The notes under the pieces were generated by a model. The model made no database searches. It had not been told where the DNA came from and was given only the letters and a program-made list of their open reading frames with translations. This document shows positions 52,319-61,743 of a stretch of DNA of 64,000 nt, one piece after another. The position numbers and the translations under genes were made by a program. The number at the start of each line of letters is the position of its first letter. Position 1 is the stretch's first letter. The stretch comes from JBJXGE01 sp046154185 (GTDB lineage: Bacteria > Planctomycetota > UBA8108 > UBA1146 > JAJFFE01): assembly GCA_046154185.1 (NCBI GenBank), contig JBJXGE010000043.1, forward strand, positions 80,500 through 144,499, written 5' to 3'.

Positions 52319-52544
52319 CATTCCGTCCGCTGCTGCTCGCGATCACGACTTGACCTGGCGTCGCACCGGCACTCCTCGCACAATCCGCGCTCCTCGCGCT
52401 GCCGCGGACCGGACCTAATACAAGCGCGATTCTAGGCAATCGCTTCGCGCACTCAGCGATGCGAGCCACGGTTCGCGCAAAGGCGACCGCGAGGGGTTTT
52501 GGAGCAACATCCTTATGAAAATTCCGGAGCTAAAAGGAGTTTCG

Positions 52545-54188
52545 ATGCGCGAGCGCCAGAACCCGCCGTACCTACGCGATTGGTCGTGGCTTGCCGTCGC
52601 GTTCGGATGTGGCGTGATCTTGCGCGTCGTGGTGGCGGCCTACTCGGGACTCTCCAACGATGCGGCGGCTTTCTACTTGCCCGGCGCGCGCGCTCTCTTC
52701 ACGCACGGTGTGACGTATTGGGATGGGCTCTCGAGCGCGGTACCGCCGCTCTTTCCAACGCTCGTCGCGCTACTCGCGCATGTCGTCGGCGATTGCGAGC
52801 GCGCGGCGCTGACGATGTCGATCGTGAGCGGCGCGGCGATGATTTTCCCCGTGTATGGCATCGCGCGCTGGCAGTTTCCCGGTCGGCTTGCGCTGCATCG
52901 GTGGAGTTTGCTCATCGTGATGTTGCAGCGCAGTTCGCTAGAAGGCAGCGGCGATGCGAAAGGTGACGCGTGCTATGCGTTTTGTTTCGCGACCACCGTT
53001 TGGCTCGGCCTCGGACTTTGGCGGCGTCCCGGACCGATCGCCGCGTACGGCCGCGCGCTCGCGTTCGGCGCGTTTCTCGGCGCCGCTTACTTGATTCGGC
53101 CGGAGGCGCTCGGCCTGGCGCCGCTCTTGGCTATTGCCGTTCTCTACGAGACTTGGCGGCGATCGCGCGCGCGCGCGGCGAGCGGCGCCTATTTCCGCGC
53201 CGCGGTTGGCGCCGGACTCCTCGCCATCGCCGCGCTGGCGCCGAGCCTCATATGGCAGGTCGCATTTGTGCACGCAAAAATCGGCGTCTACACGCTGAGC
53301 CCGAAGGCGGGCGTGCTGCAAGACTACGAGAAGGACGGCAAAGACGACGCTGTGCTCGGGCGGTTGAATAGCGCCCGCACCATGACAATGCAGGAAGAGC
53401 GGCTGAATTCGAGTGCAACCTATCAGAGTTTCTCGCCACTCCAGCAGTTCCTCGAGAATCCGCGCGGCATGGCGAAGTCCTACGCCAAGAACCTCGGCAA
53501 GTTCATCGAGTATTTTCCGTGGGCGATGGGAGTCGTGCCGATGTTGCTGTTGCTCGCGGGCATTTGGCGCTGCGCGCGCCGCGCCGCCCCAGGTGGAGTG
53601 GCCGCGACCATCGCCACGTATACGTTCTATGCCGTTGCGTTCGCCATCTTCTACGTGTCGCGACGATTTTGGCTCGCGTTGTTGCCGATGGCGGTGCCGA
53701 TGGCGGCGGGCGGCGCGCTGTGGCTCTCGCAGTGTTGCTATAGTCGCTGGCGAGTGCGCCGACGTTGGGTTGCGGTTGCACTGACGTTGGCACTCTTGCC
53801 CGAAGCGCTGCACTCAACTCTCAAGAGTCAGAATCGCTGGTTTAGCTCCCCCGAGGCGGCTCTCGGCGAGCGACTCCGCGACCGCGCCGGCGTCGATCAG
53901 AACATCGTCAGCCAAAAGGGGCTCGTCACCTACTACGCGGGCGGGCGCCATCTCCCGTTGCCTGCGGAGCCGCTACCGGCGATTCTCGATTACATGAAGA
54001 ACCGCGATGCGCGGTTCTTGGTACTCGACCGTTATCGCCGCGAACGCGACAGTCGCTCTAAGGAACGAGAGCAGCGGCGACTCGACTTCTTGGCGTCGGT
54101 CGCCGCCGAACCGACGCTGATCGAAATCGACCGCGAGAGTCATAGCGCCGCCGACTTAGTCGTCTATGAGCTGCGGCGCGTCGATTGA
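52545..54188 (+). CDS. Polytopic membrane glycosyltransferase (GT39/ArnT-like)
   Basis: A 547-residue protein from ATG 52545 (AAAGGAG at 6 bases). About 10 hydrophobic helices. The first periplasmic loop has SNDAAAFYLPGARALF, an acidic motif reminiscent of the Asp of PMT/ArnT enzymes, and the C-terminus is soluble (DYMKNRDARFLVLDRYRRE). Such enzymes transfer sugars from polyprenyl-phosphate donors to proteins or lipids outside the membrane. The family assignment rests on topology and this motif rather than close similarity. Confidence 0.7.
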   Translation: MRERQNPPYLRDWSWLAVAFGCGVILRVVVAAYSGLSNDAAAFYLPGARALFTHGVTYWDGLSSAVPPLFPTLVALLAHVVGDCERAALTMSIVSGAAMIFPVYGIARWQFPGRLALHRWSLLIVMLQRSSLEGSGDAKGDACYAFCFATTVWLGLGLWRRPGPIAAYGRALAFGAFLGAAYLIRPEALGLAPLLAIAVLYETWRRSRARAASGAYFRAAVGAGLLAIAALAPSLIWQVAFVHAKIGVYTLSPKAGVLQDYEKDGKDDAVLGRLNSARTMTMQEERLNSSATYQSFSPLQQFLENPRGMAKSYAKNLGKFIEYFPWAMGVVPMLLLLAGIWRCARRAAPGGVAATIATYTFYAVAFAIFYVSRRFWLALLPMAVPMAAGGALWLSQCCYSRWRVRRRWVAVALTLALLPEALHSTLKSQNRWFSSPEAALGERLRDRAGVDQNIVSQKGLVTYYAGGRHLPLPAEPLPAILDYMKNRDARFLVLDRYRRERDSRSKEREQRRLDFLASVAAEPTLIEIDRESHSAADLVVYELRRVD

Positions 54189-54221
54189 GAATTGCCAACG
54201 TCAAACATCGAAAGTCGTGGC

Positions 54222-54818
54222 ATGCAGATCGATCCCGCCGCGTTGTCGGCTCCAGAACGCTATCAATTGATGATTCAGTGCCTCGTGCCGCGTCCGATCG
54301 CGTGGGTGTCGACGGTGAGCCCAGCGGGCGCAGCCAACCTGGCGCCTTTTAGTTTCTTTGGCGGCGTCACCGCAGCGCCGTTCACCGTGATGGTGAGCGT
54401 CGGCCGCCGCCGCAGTGGCGCGCACAAAGACACCGCGCGCAATCTTCTCGACACCGGCGAAGCCGTGATCCACATCCCGCACCGACCGCTCGCGGAAGCG
54501 ATGGTGAAAAGCTCAGCGGAAGTCGATCCCGGCGTCGATGAGTTTGCGTTGACCGGGCTCGCCAAGACGCCGAGCGTTCGCGTCGCGCCACCGCGCGTGG
54601 CTTCGGCCGCGATCGCGATGGAAGCACGCCGAGTGCAGCACTTCGAAGTCGGTACGGCGCCGGTCGATCTCTTCTTGTTAGAAGTGTTGCTCGTGCACGT
54701 CGCCGATGAGTTTTATCAAGCGGGCAACATCGACCCGGCGCGCCTAAACGCCGTCGGCCGCCTCGGCGGCAGCAGTTACTGCAACACGACCGCGGTGTTC
54801 GACGTGCCGCGGCCGTGA
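54222..54818 (+). CDS. Flavin reductase-like FMN-binding protein
   Basis: A 198-residue split-barrel protein. ATG 54222 is used; TTG 54192 is possible but lacks a clear binding site. CLVPRPIAWVSTVSPAGAANLAPFSFFGGV is the FMN-binding signature of the DIM6/NTAB (flavin reductase-like) family. DTARNLLDTGEAVIHIP and the late GRLGGSSYC are also typical. It would bind FMN and use NAD(P)H, with unknown partner. Converges with the dockerin gene, 8 bases apart. Confidence 0.85.
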   Translation: MQIDPAALSAPERYQLMIQCLVPRPIAWVSTVSPAGAANLAPFSFFGGVTAAPFTVMVSVGRRRSGAHKDTARNLLDTGEAVIHIPHRPLAEAMVKSSAEVDPGVDEFALTGLAKTPSVRVAPPRVASAAIAMEARRVQHFEVGTAPVDLFLLEVLLVHVADEFYQAGNIDPARLNAVGRLGGSSYCNTTAVFDVPRP

Positions 54819-54826
54819 CGCGATTT

Positions 54827-55831
54827 TTACGGACACGCGGCGAACGCGGCGCAATCGAGAGTGTCCGCGGTCGCTTCTGGTCCGCACCCTGGATATGGCG
54901 CGGCCGGCGGTGCCCCCATCGTGAAAAGCGCACTCAGCGCGTAGATCGCGTCCGCGATGTTGAACAGACCGTCGTCATTCGCATCGCCCGCGTCCGCGCA
55001 ACTCGGCGACGGCGAACCCGGGACGAACAAACTTCCCAAGACGAAAACTGCATCGGCGATGTTGAACGCGCCATCGGCATTCGCATCGCCGCGCGTGAAA
55101 TCCGGCGTGCCGGGCGTGATGCCGGCGAGCAAGAAAGCGATCTCGTTCGTGAGCAACGCGGCGCCCTCCGCCGCCGGATAACTGTCGAACAGGAAACCGT
55201 TCACGATCGTGCGATCGCTGTTGCCGATCACAATACCCGCGTTCGTCGCCGAGCTGCTGACTGTGAATCCGCCGATCGCCAGCGCGCCCGTCGCGGCCGT
55301 TAGCTGGTCGCCATCGTCGCCCCAAGCATCTTGCAGCGGTACAAGCGTCGAGCTAATGGGGTTCGGCGTGTTCCAAACTGGGTGCGCAAGGTCCCAGCGC
55401 GAGAGTTCGAGCGGAAAGAAGTAATCATCGGCGTCCAACACGCCAAAGGCGTTGCGCAGAATTTCACCGTCCGAGGAAGCGTCGAGCGCGAAGTAAGACA
55501 AAATGACTCGCCCACCCCCCGCGACGATGCTGTCGATCGTGAAAGCCACGTCGTCGCCCAGGAATTGATTCGGCGCTTCGACGATCACGAGATCCCAGGG
55601 ACCGCCGAAAAACACGGCGTCAACGAACGCTGCGGTCGTCGAGGTCAGCTGCGCACTCAAGGCCAGCGAAGCGACCACCTGCGCGGTCGTTTGGTTGAGC
55701 GTTCCAGTATCGAGCACTAACACACTCTGACCACCGACGATCGGTCGCGCGATGACTCCGAAGACGAACACACAGGCCATGCGGGTGAACCATCGCCACC
55801 GACTACGCAACAAGGGTCTCTGCGGCGCCAT
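54827..55831 (-). CDS. Secreted dockerin-tailed protein with a GATase/Rossmann-like domain
   Basis: A 334-residue protein from ATG 55831 (AAAGGAG at 5 bases). Signal peptide, then a ~190-residue alpha/beta domain (VLVLDTGTLNQTT, WDLVIVEAPNQF, GGRVILSYFALDASSDGEILRNAFGV, GDQLTAATG, NSDRTIVNGFLFD). The same domain recurs inside the 8844-11759 protein (WDAIVVDEP, AFWDLDASPALRAAFGV, GDQMTAAVG, NSGRTIVLGEVPDA). The C-terminus is the paired dockerin repeat with CGPEATADTLDC and CP. The shared domain resembles ThuA/GATase1-like folds without an obvious catalytic Cys. Confidence 0.76.
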   Translation of the reverse strand: MAPQRPLLRSRWRWFTRMACVFVFGVIARPIVGGQSVLVLDTGTLNQTTAQVVASLALSAQLTSTTAAFVDAVFFGGPWDLVIVEAPNQFLGDDVAFTIDSIVAGGGRVILSYFALDASSDGEILRNAFGVLDADDYFFPLELSRWDLAHPVWNTPNPISSTLVPLQDAWGDDGDQLTAATGALAIGGFTVSSSATNAGIVIGNSDRTIVNGFLFDSYPAAEGAALLTNEIAFLLAGITPGTPDFTRGDANADGAFNIADAVFVLGSLFVPGSPSPSCADAGDANDDGLFNIADAIYALSALFTMGAPPAAPYPGCGPEATADTLDCAAFAACP

Positions 55832-56129
55832 ACGAACTCCTTTTCTCTACCCACTTTCGTGAGTCACCAGATTAGCGGCAAAGCCGGTCGGCACAAGCAG
55901 CGCCGCGCCCGCACCGTAAGAGCGAGTGGCACCGGCGACCGCACCAAGATAGTATTCCGCGCTGCGTGCGACCGAGCGCCGCCAACAACCGGGATCGGCG
56001 CACGTACTTAGGTCTGAGAAGTCGAGTTTCGCAGTTTTCAGGTGCTGACAACTCCAATTGGTGACAACCGTTCGAGTCGCGACCCAGCGCATCGCGACGC
56101 TCCGAATCAGACGGAAAGTGGGCCGCAAA

Positions 56130-59100
56130 GTGACTCTTCGTTGGCAATTCGCTGCGGCGCTCACCGCCGCAATTTTCTTGCTGGTCGTTCGCGCTCAAGC
56201 ACACACACCGGGTGACGAGGCGCTCGCCGGTCGACTGCGGCCACTCTTGCGTTTGTACGATGGCACCCGCTACACCCCGGGCATGCAGGCGCTCCTCAGT
56301 GAACGCCACGCGGGTCTCAGGTCGCTGCGCGATAAAACCGGTGTTGATTGGTGGGCACGCTGGAACGAGGATTTTCAAGCGCCGCGCATCGCGCTCGCGG
56401 CTGCGGCGCCGGTGCGCGAAGGCACCATCGATGAGCGCGAACTGGTCGCGCTCGCGCGCGCCACAATCGGGGAACACGGCGCGGTCTTCGGCGTGCAGAA
56501 TAGTGAGCTGGAACTGTTCCGCGTCCGCAGCTTCGGCGCACTCCGGCTAGTGCAGTTCCAACAGCAGCACGCGGGTATTCCGGTCTACGCGAGCTTCTTC
56601 AACATCGTTTATTTCCAACGCGCCGACGCGCTCGTGCTCACGAGCATCGGCGGCGAAGTGTTTCCGGATCTCGCTCAGCGACTCGCAGACCGCGACGTCC
56701 CGAGGCTCAGCCTCGAAGAGATTTCCGCGCGCGCGCACGACTGGGTGGGACGCGATCGTGTCGTCAGCTTGCGACGGCCGGTTGCCGGTCATCCGACCGG
56801 CATGATCGATCCGCAGGAAGATCCGCTCCTATTGGAAATCGCGGCGCGACGCCGCGCCGACAACAAGGGTGTCGAGCCGACGGTCGTCTACCGCACTTGG
56901 GTCGAAGCGGATGCGCCGCGCGCGCGGTACGAAGTGTTGATCGATGCGATCACCGGCGAAGTGATCGGCGCGTATGACACGATTTGTGAAGTCGACCTCA
57001 CCGGCACGGTGCAAGGCTGGGCGAGTCCCAATCTGCTGCCCGATGTCGCTAGCAACCCCGAAACCCTGCAACCGCTGCCGAGTTTTCGCGTGACGGTGCC
57101 GGGCGCCGGCACGACGGTGACAACGACCGCTGGCAGCTTCGTCATTCCATATCCGGGCACCTCCGCACTCAGTGCGACGCTCACGCTGATCGGCCCGTGG
57201 GTCAACGTCAACAATTCCGGCGGCGTCGATGAGAGTCTCGCGGTCTCGATCGTCCCTGGCACGCCGGCGAACATCGTTTTCAATCCGACGCAGGCGGCCC
57301 TCGTCACTTCGCAGGTCAACGGTTTCATCCATACCGTCAAAGTGCATGACTTTCTCAAGGCGATCGATCCCGGTTTCACCGACATGGATTTCGCCATGAA
57401 CTGCTTCGTCAACGTCAACGACAACTGCAACGCCTATTACGACGGCAATATCAACTTCTTCTTGGCGGGGAGCGGCTGCGCCAGCACCGCGTACAGCACG
57501 ATCGTGTACCACGAGTATGGACATGGCGTGCTGGACGAGATTTTCCCGTTCGGCGCGGACGGCGCGTACAACGAAGGGCAAGCCGATGCGTGCTGTACGT
57601 TGTGCGCGGACAATCCGCGGCTTGGCGCGGGGCTCACAGGCCCGGGCTCGTACATCCGCGATGTCGAGCTGCAATTCCGGTCGTATCCGCAAGACCTTGG
57701 CCTCGGGGTTCACGAGAGCGGGCTCATCGTTGGCGGCGCGTTCTGGGACACGCTGCTCGCGCTCAACGCATCCGTCGGGCACACTCAAGCGCTCGCGTTG
57801 TGCCGACAGTATTACCTCCACCATTTGTTTTTCTTGACGGGCAACATTTCGCCGCTGCTGACCATCGATGTGCTGACCGTCGATGACAACGATGGCAACC
57901 TGTTGAACGGTACGCCGCACTACGCGGAGATCAACGCGGGATTCGGCGGACATGGGCTCGACGCGCCCGACTTGCAGTACGCCCTCTTCGATCACACGGC
58001 GGTCGCCGATACCGCGAGCGATTCGAGCCCGTACGCCGTCGTCGCGGCGATTGAAACGACTTTTGGGTCGCTCGCGACCGCGTCGCTGTTCTACCGCGTC
58101 GGGACCGCGGGCGGATTCACGAGCGCGCCGCTCGTCGCGACGGGAACGCCGAACGAGTTCGGCGGGGTGATTCCGCCGGCCGCGTCGCCGTCGATCGTTC
58201 AGTACTATCTGCGGGCAACCGATTCACTCGGCAACAGCGAGAATTTCCCGGCTGGTGGTCCCGCGAATCCGCTGAGCTTCTTTGTCGGGCTCGTCACCGA
58301 TATCTACTTGCTCCCGATCGGCGGCAGCGATGCCGGGTGGACGCACGTCGAGGTCGCTACCCAAGATGACTGGCAACGCGGGGCGCCGAATCAACAAGGT
58401 GCAAACGTCTGGGATCCGCTCACCGCATTCTCACCGCCAAATGTGTGGGGCAACGACCTCGCGCCGCCGAGTTTCAACGGCGACTACCAGAACAATGTCG
58501 GCAACTACTTGGAGTCGCCGGTGATCGATTGCTCCGGTCACACCGGAGTGCGGCTCCAATTGCGCCGCTGGCTAACCGTGGAGAAATCTCAATACGACCA
58601 GGCGCGCATCACCGTCAACGGCGTGCAGTTTTTCCAGAATGACTTCGCCGTCGACAACATCGATTCCGAGTGGATCGAGATGAACGTCGACATTTCCGCG
58701 GTGGCGGACAACAACCCGAATGTGCGGGTGCGTTTCAGCCTTACAAGCGATGGCGGCTTGGTCTTCGGTGGCTGGAACATCGATGACGTGCGCTTGGTGA
58801 CGGTCGCCGAATCGACCGTGTTCGCCATGCGGGTGCCGGATGCGTTCACCGCCGTCGATGCGCCGGTCGCGCTGTCGGTGCTCGGCACTTGGGAAGCGGA
58901 ACTGCTCGGCTACACCGTCGCGCTCGATTACGACGAGGAAGTCTTGAGCTGCACGAGCCTCTCGCTCGCGGGCACCACCGCCGGTGCGCTGCAACCGGAC
59001 TTCTTTCTGCCGACGATCGATAACAGCGCGGGTGTCTTCGTGGCGGATGTGTTGCTGAGCTTCACGCTCGCGGAAACGTTCGCGCCCGCTGTGGACTCGG

Positions 59101-59543
59101 CGCTCGTCGCAGCCACGTTCATGCCGCTTGCGGCGGCGAGCCCGACTACATCGACGACGCTCGCGCTCGCAAATCAGCTCGGCTTTCCGCCGAGCGATTG
59201 CGAGATGTTGCGGACGGGAAGTGTCGTCGTGGCGCCGGCGCTGAGCCCGGGCACGCTTGTCTTCTTGTCGGGGCTCGGCGCCACGTTCATCCGTGGCGAC
59301 TCGAACGGTGACGACGTGCTCGACGTGAGCGACCCGCTGCACACGCTCTTGTATCTCTTCGCGTTTGGGGCGGCGCCGCCCTGCCTTGACGCGGCCGATT
59401 CAAACGACAGCGGTGACGTCAACATCCCGGACGCGGTCTACACATTGAATTATTTGTTCGCGTTCGGACCACCGTTGCCGGCGCCGTTCCCGACCGCGGG
59501 CGCTGACCCGACAACCACCGACGGCATCCTGTGCACCCCGTGA
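56130..59543 (+). CDS. Secreted fungalysin-like (M36) metalloprotease with dockerin-like C-terminus
   Basis: An 1,137-residue protein from GTG 56130 (GGAAAG upstream). Signal peptide to about AQAHT, a propeptide-like region (to ~300), then a zinc protease with HEYGH (461-465) and the downstream Glu482 in NEGQAD. The HExxH...E-G-x-x-D layout is that of thermolysin-clan M36/M4 enzymes. Further on are beta-sandwich modules, one jelly-roll-like (~720-860, YLESPVIDCSGHTGVRLQLRRWL) and a cohesin-like stretch (~880-1020). The end is a paired dockerin-like repeat (DSNGDDVLDVSDP, DSNDSGDVNIPDA) with a TAGADPTTTDGILC tail. A surface or secreted endopeptidase is likely. Confidence 0.85.
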   Translation: MTLRWQFAAALTAAIFLLVVRAQAHTPGDEALAGRLRPLLRLYDGTRYTPGMQALLSERHAGLRSLRDKTGVDWWARWNEDFQAPRIALAAAAPVREGTIDERELVALARATIGEHGAVFGVQNSELELFRVRSFGALRLVQFQQQHAGIPVYASFFNIVYFQRADALVLTSIGGEVFPDLAQRLADRDVPRLSLEEISARAHDWVGRDRVVSLRRPVAGHPTGMIDPQEDPLLLEIAARRRADNKGVEPTVVYRTWVEADAPRARYEVLIDAITGEVIGAYDTICEVDLTGTVQGWASPNLLPDVASNPETLQPLPSFRVTVPGAGTTVTTTAGSFVIPYPGTSALSATLTLIGPWVNVNNSGGVDESLAVSIVPGTPANIVFNPTQAALVTSQVNGFIHTVKVHDFLKAIDPGFTDMDFAMNCFVNVNDNCNAYYDGNINFFLAGSGCASTAYSTIVYHEYGHGVLDEIFPFGADGAYNEGQADACCTLCADNPRLGAGLTGPGSYIRDVELQFRSYPQDLGLGVHESGLIVGGAFWDTLLALNASVGHTQALALCRQYYLHHLFFLTGNISPLLTIDVLTVDDNDGNLLNGTPHYAEINAGFGGHGLDAPDLQYALFDHTAVADTASDSSPYAVVAAIETTFGSLATASLFYRVGTAGGFTSAPLVATGTPNEFGGVIPPAASPSIVQYYLRATDSLGNSENFPAGGPANPLSFFVGLVTDIYLLPIGGSDAGWTHVEVATQDDWQRGAPNQQGANVWDPLTAFSPPNVWGNDLAPPSFNGDYQNNVGNYLESPVIDCSGHTGVRLQLRRWLTVEKSQYDQARITVNGVQFFQNDFAVDNIDSEWIEMNVDISAVADNNPNVRVRFSLTSDGGLVFGGWNIDDVRLVTVAESTVFAMRVPDAFTAVDAPVALSVLGTWEAELLGYTVALDYDEEVLSCTSLSLAGTTAGALQPDFFLPTIDNSAGVFVADVLLSFTLAETFAPAVDSALVAATFMPLAAASPTTSTTLALANQLGFPPSDCEMLRTGSVVVAPALSPGTLVFLSGLGATFIRGDSNGDDVLDVSDPLHTLLYLFAFGAAPPCLDAADSNDSGDVNIPDAVYTLNYLFAFGPPLPAPFPTAGADPTTTDGILCTP

Positions 59544-59552
59544 AGCAGATGC

Positions 59553-60356
59553 TCAAAACCCGTCGGCGCTCCGCTCCGCCGACGGGCTGTCTTGCGCAGC
59601 ATCGAGTTCTTCGTCGAGATCGAGGTCGAGAAAATACACCGTGCGCGTCGGCTCGATGGCCGACGGCAGATGATAAATACGAATCCATTCGCGCGGATTG
59701 GCGCCGACGGCTTCGCCATCCTTGAGCACCGCGCCCTTCTCGAGCAAGAAGTGCGCAATGTTGAACGACCAGCCGTAGATGTTTTCTTTGGGCCGACGGG
59801 ACTGGCGGACCTCGAGCTCCATGAGGCCGAGCGGTTCGAGCCCAGTCGTATGCAGCGAGTGCGAGCCATCGGCGTTTGCCACGAGATGGAATCCAATCCA
59901 CAGCCGCAGCGGCAGTTCTTTCTCGCTCATGACGCGACTCGACTCAGTGAACGCAGCGCCGGAGTGCACGAGACCGGCCGGCTCATAATAGACGGCGGTG
60001 TAGTCGAACGCGGCGCCGACAAGTGCCGTTATTCGCGTGAGGAGGAGACTGCGCAGTTTCGGGCTCGACTCGGACGGCTTCACGATCACCGCGAGATGCG
60101 AGAGGTGATCCGCGAATGTGTCGCGCGCGGCGGGCCAATACCATGCGCGCGCGAGCGCCGGCTCGACGACTTCGTTGGGAATTGGCCCGGCGCCGGGCGC
60201 GATGACGGCCTCGAGCGGTCCGAGGCTCAGCGTGACGGTCGGTGAATTCGACGCCGACTCGATGCGCGCGGCGGCGCCAAAGTGATTGGCGAGGACAGTT
60301 GCAATCGGTTGCGCTTGCGGCGGTTTCTCAGCACGAAAGGTGAGTAAGGCGATCAC
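59553..60356 (-). CDS. DUF4261-like protein
   Basis: A 267-residue protein. GTG 60356 with GAGGA upstream is preferred; the open frame extends further but without a binding site. VTLSLGPLEAVIAPGAGPIPNEVVEPALARAWYWPAA followed by HLSHLAVIVKP matches the layout of DUF4261. The last codons form part of a hairpin terminator. Function unknown. DUF4261 proteins are cytoplasmic and are sometimes linked to suppressor or immunity-type families. Confidence 0.68.
   Translation of the reverse strand: MIALLTFRAEKPPQAQPIATVLANHFGAAARIESASNSPTVTLSLGPLEAVIAPGAGPIPNEVVEPALARAWYWPAARDTFADHLSHLAVIVKPSESSPKLRSLLLTRITALVGAAFDYTAVYYEPAGLVHSGAAFTESSRVMSEKELPLRLWIGFHLVANADGSHSLHTTGLEPLGLMELEVRQSRRPKENIYGWSFNIAHFLLEKGAVLKDGEAVGANPREWIRIYHLPSAIEPTRTVYFLDLDLDEELDAAQDSPSAERSADGF
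59559..59586 (-). terminator. Hairpin terminator shared by converging genes
   Basis: A perfect 10-bp stem (CCCGTCGGCG / CGCCGACGGG) with an 8-base loop. On the minus strand it is followed by TTTTGAG, whose TTTTGA codes the final Phe-stop of the DUF4261 gene, so the terminator overlaps coding sequence. On the plus strand it lies 16 bases after the protease stop. Confidence 0.6.
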
Positions 60357-60541
60357 GCAGAATCCTCGAGTTTCAACGGTCCAGCGCACGCACGCGCCGC
60401 TCGGCGTGTTTCGTTGTCTGGGGCGTGGGAGTATCGAAGACTGCGGCGGGGCGGTAAAGCGCAGACGGCGATTTCGGAGCCGTGTCTGCCGCGCGCCAAC
60501 AGGTTTTCCACCCAAAACTGGTTTCGTGGGTCCGTCGAACC

Positions 60542-60547
60542 TATAAT
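60542..60547 (+). promoter_or_regulatory. Candidate -10 box of the selenoprotein gene
   Basis: A perfect TATAAT about 115 bases upstream of the GTG at 60663, within the 306-base divergent region 60357-60662. A -35 box at the right spacing (TGGTTT, 60519-60524) is poor. The remainder of that region shows nothing else. Confidence 0.4.
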
Positions 60548-60662
60548 CCGCGGTCTTCAAGCTTCTGGCTTTGAGAATCCGGCATCAGAAATACCGTGTC
60601 GCGATCCTCGTCGCGACCGATAGTACAAAGTCGAAACGTCGACTTCTTAGAAGGAGTGTCCC

Positions 60663-61652
60663 GTGAGATCGAGAGTGTTCGCAGTCGTCTGCGCCGCAGT
60701 GCTCACGACCGCAGTGAGCGCCTGGTCGCAGGAGAATCTAGTCGGCAAGGCCGCGCAGGGTTTCACTGTGCGCGAGACCATCAATTCCGCCACGGCCATG
60801 TCGCTCGCGGAGTGCCAAGGCGAAGTCGTGCTGATCAAGTACTGGGGAATCAAGTGAGGGCCCTGTGTAGGTGCCGTGCCGCACCTAAACCAGCTTTGGA
60901 ATGATTTCGCCCCCAAGGGTCTGCACATTTTTCATGTGGAGAGCCAGGGTCACACCGAGGAGCAAGTTCGCGAGTTCTGCGAAAAGAACAATGTTGTATT
61001 TCCGCAGGTCATGTCCTCGGATGCCGACTTCAGTAATTTCCCAGGTGGCTCAGGGCTGCCCTACGCCTACTTGATCGGCGTCGATGGCAAAGTGATCTGG
61101 CAAGGTCGCGACGGCTACAAAGCCATCATCCACGAAGAGATCAAGAAGGTGCGGTTTCCTGGCCTCGGCCGATTGACGGTCGCGAAGTCGCTCGAGAAAG
61201 CCGCGGCGCTGTTCGGTCAGGGTCGCTTTGACAAAGCGCATGAGCTCGCCGCGAAAGAGCTCGCCGAAGAAGGCGTGGCGGCCGACGTCGCGGCGGATGC
61301 GAAGTACATTCAGGAGCGCGTGGCGCTCCGTGGGCAGCGTGTCGAGAAGCGCGCTCGCGACGCGGAGACTGAGCGCGAGTACGACGCCGCCATCACGGCC
61401 TGGAGTGAGATCGCCGCCAGTTTCAAAGCGCTGCCGCTCGGTGAAACCGCGAAGACCGAGCTCGAGCGCCTCAAGGGCGATGCGACCGCGAAGAAGGAAC
61501 GCAGAGCGAGCGCCGCTTACGCGGATGTACTGAAGAAAATCGAGCGCATGGCTGATCGACAGCGCGCCGCCGATTTGCTCAAGGCTTTTGCGGAGCAGTT
61601 CGAAGGAACCAAGGCCGCGGAGAAAGCACTGAAGAAAGCAAAGCACGGCTGA
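60663..61652 (+). CDS. Thioredoxin-like (TlpA/AhpC-fold) secreted selenoprotein, UGA read as selenocysteine
   Basis: GTG 60663 follows AAGGAGTGTCCC. A signal peptide (1-22) precedes the thioredoxin fold. At 60855-60857 the frame meets TGA, and the same frame continues without break to 61652. The sequence around it is KYWGIK-(TGA)-GPCVG, so the TGA falls exactly on the first Cys of the C-G-P-C redox motif, giving Sec65-Gly-Pro-Cys68. The rest (LHIFHVESQGHT, GLPYAYLIGVDGKVIWQGRDG) is standard TlpA-like. The last ~140 residues are a helical region (TPR-like, KALPLGETAKTELERLK). A perfect hairpin starts 10 bases after the TGA. The alternative is a single-base nonsense mutation in a Cys codon; the intact frame, hairpin and strong terminator argue against that. 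Full product 329 residues. Confidence 0.75.
60868..60887 (+). promoter_or_regulatory. SECIS-like hairpin downstream of the in-frame UGA
   Basis: A perfect 7-bp stem (TAGGTGC / GCACCTA) with a six-base loop, CGTGCC, beginning 10 bases after the TGA. Bacterial SECIS elements are hairpins within the coding region just downstream of UGA, usually with G and U in the loop; this loop contains GU. It lies inside the coding sequence for VGAVPHL. Confidence 0.6.
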
Positions 61653-61686
61653 CGCGAATTCGCGCTTGAATTCGGCGCAGCGAGAA

Positions 61687-61729
61687 CCGCGTCCGCCGGG
61701 AGCGATTCCGGCGGACGCGGCTTTTTTTT
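61687..61729 (+). terminator. Strong intrinsic terminator of the selenoprotein gene
   Basis: A perfect 13-bp stem (61687-61699 / 61708-61720, CCGCGTCCGCCGG) with an eight-base loop, followed by C and eight T residues. Placed 34 bases after the stop codon. Confidence 0.9.
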
Positions 61730-61743
61730 GGTGTGGGTTCCAA

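Noticed and set aside
52325..52430. Weak inverted similarity between GTCCGC-type ends after the MoeB/ThiF gene
   Set aside because: The arms match only over a few bases, with no central hairpin like that of the 3415-3638 element. Not convincing as a repeat.
60663..60857. A separate 64-residue secreted peptide followed by an independent gene
   Set aside because: The two parts share one frame across the TGA and together make one thioredoxin fold with the redox motif at the junction; a start at 60876 has no binding site and would lack the motif.
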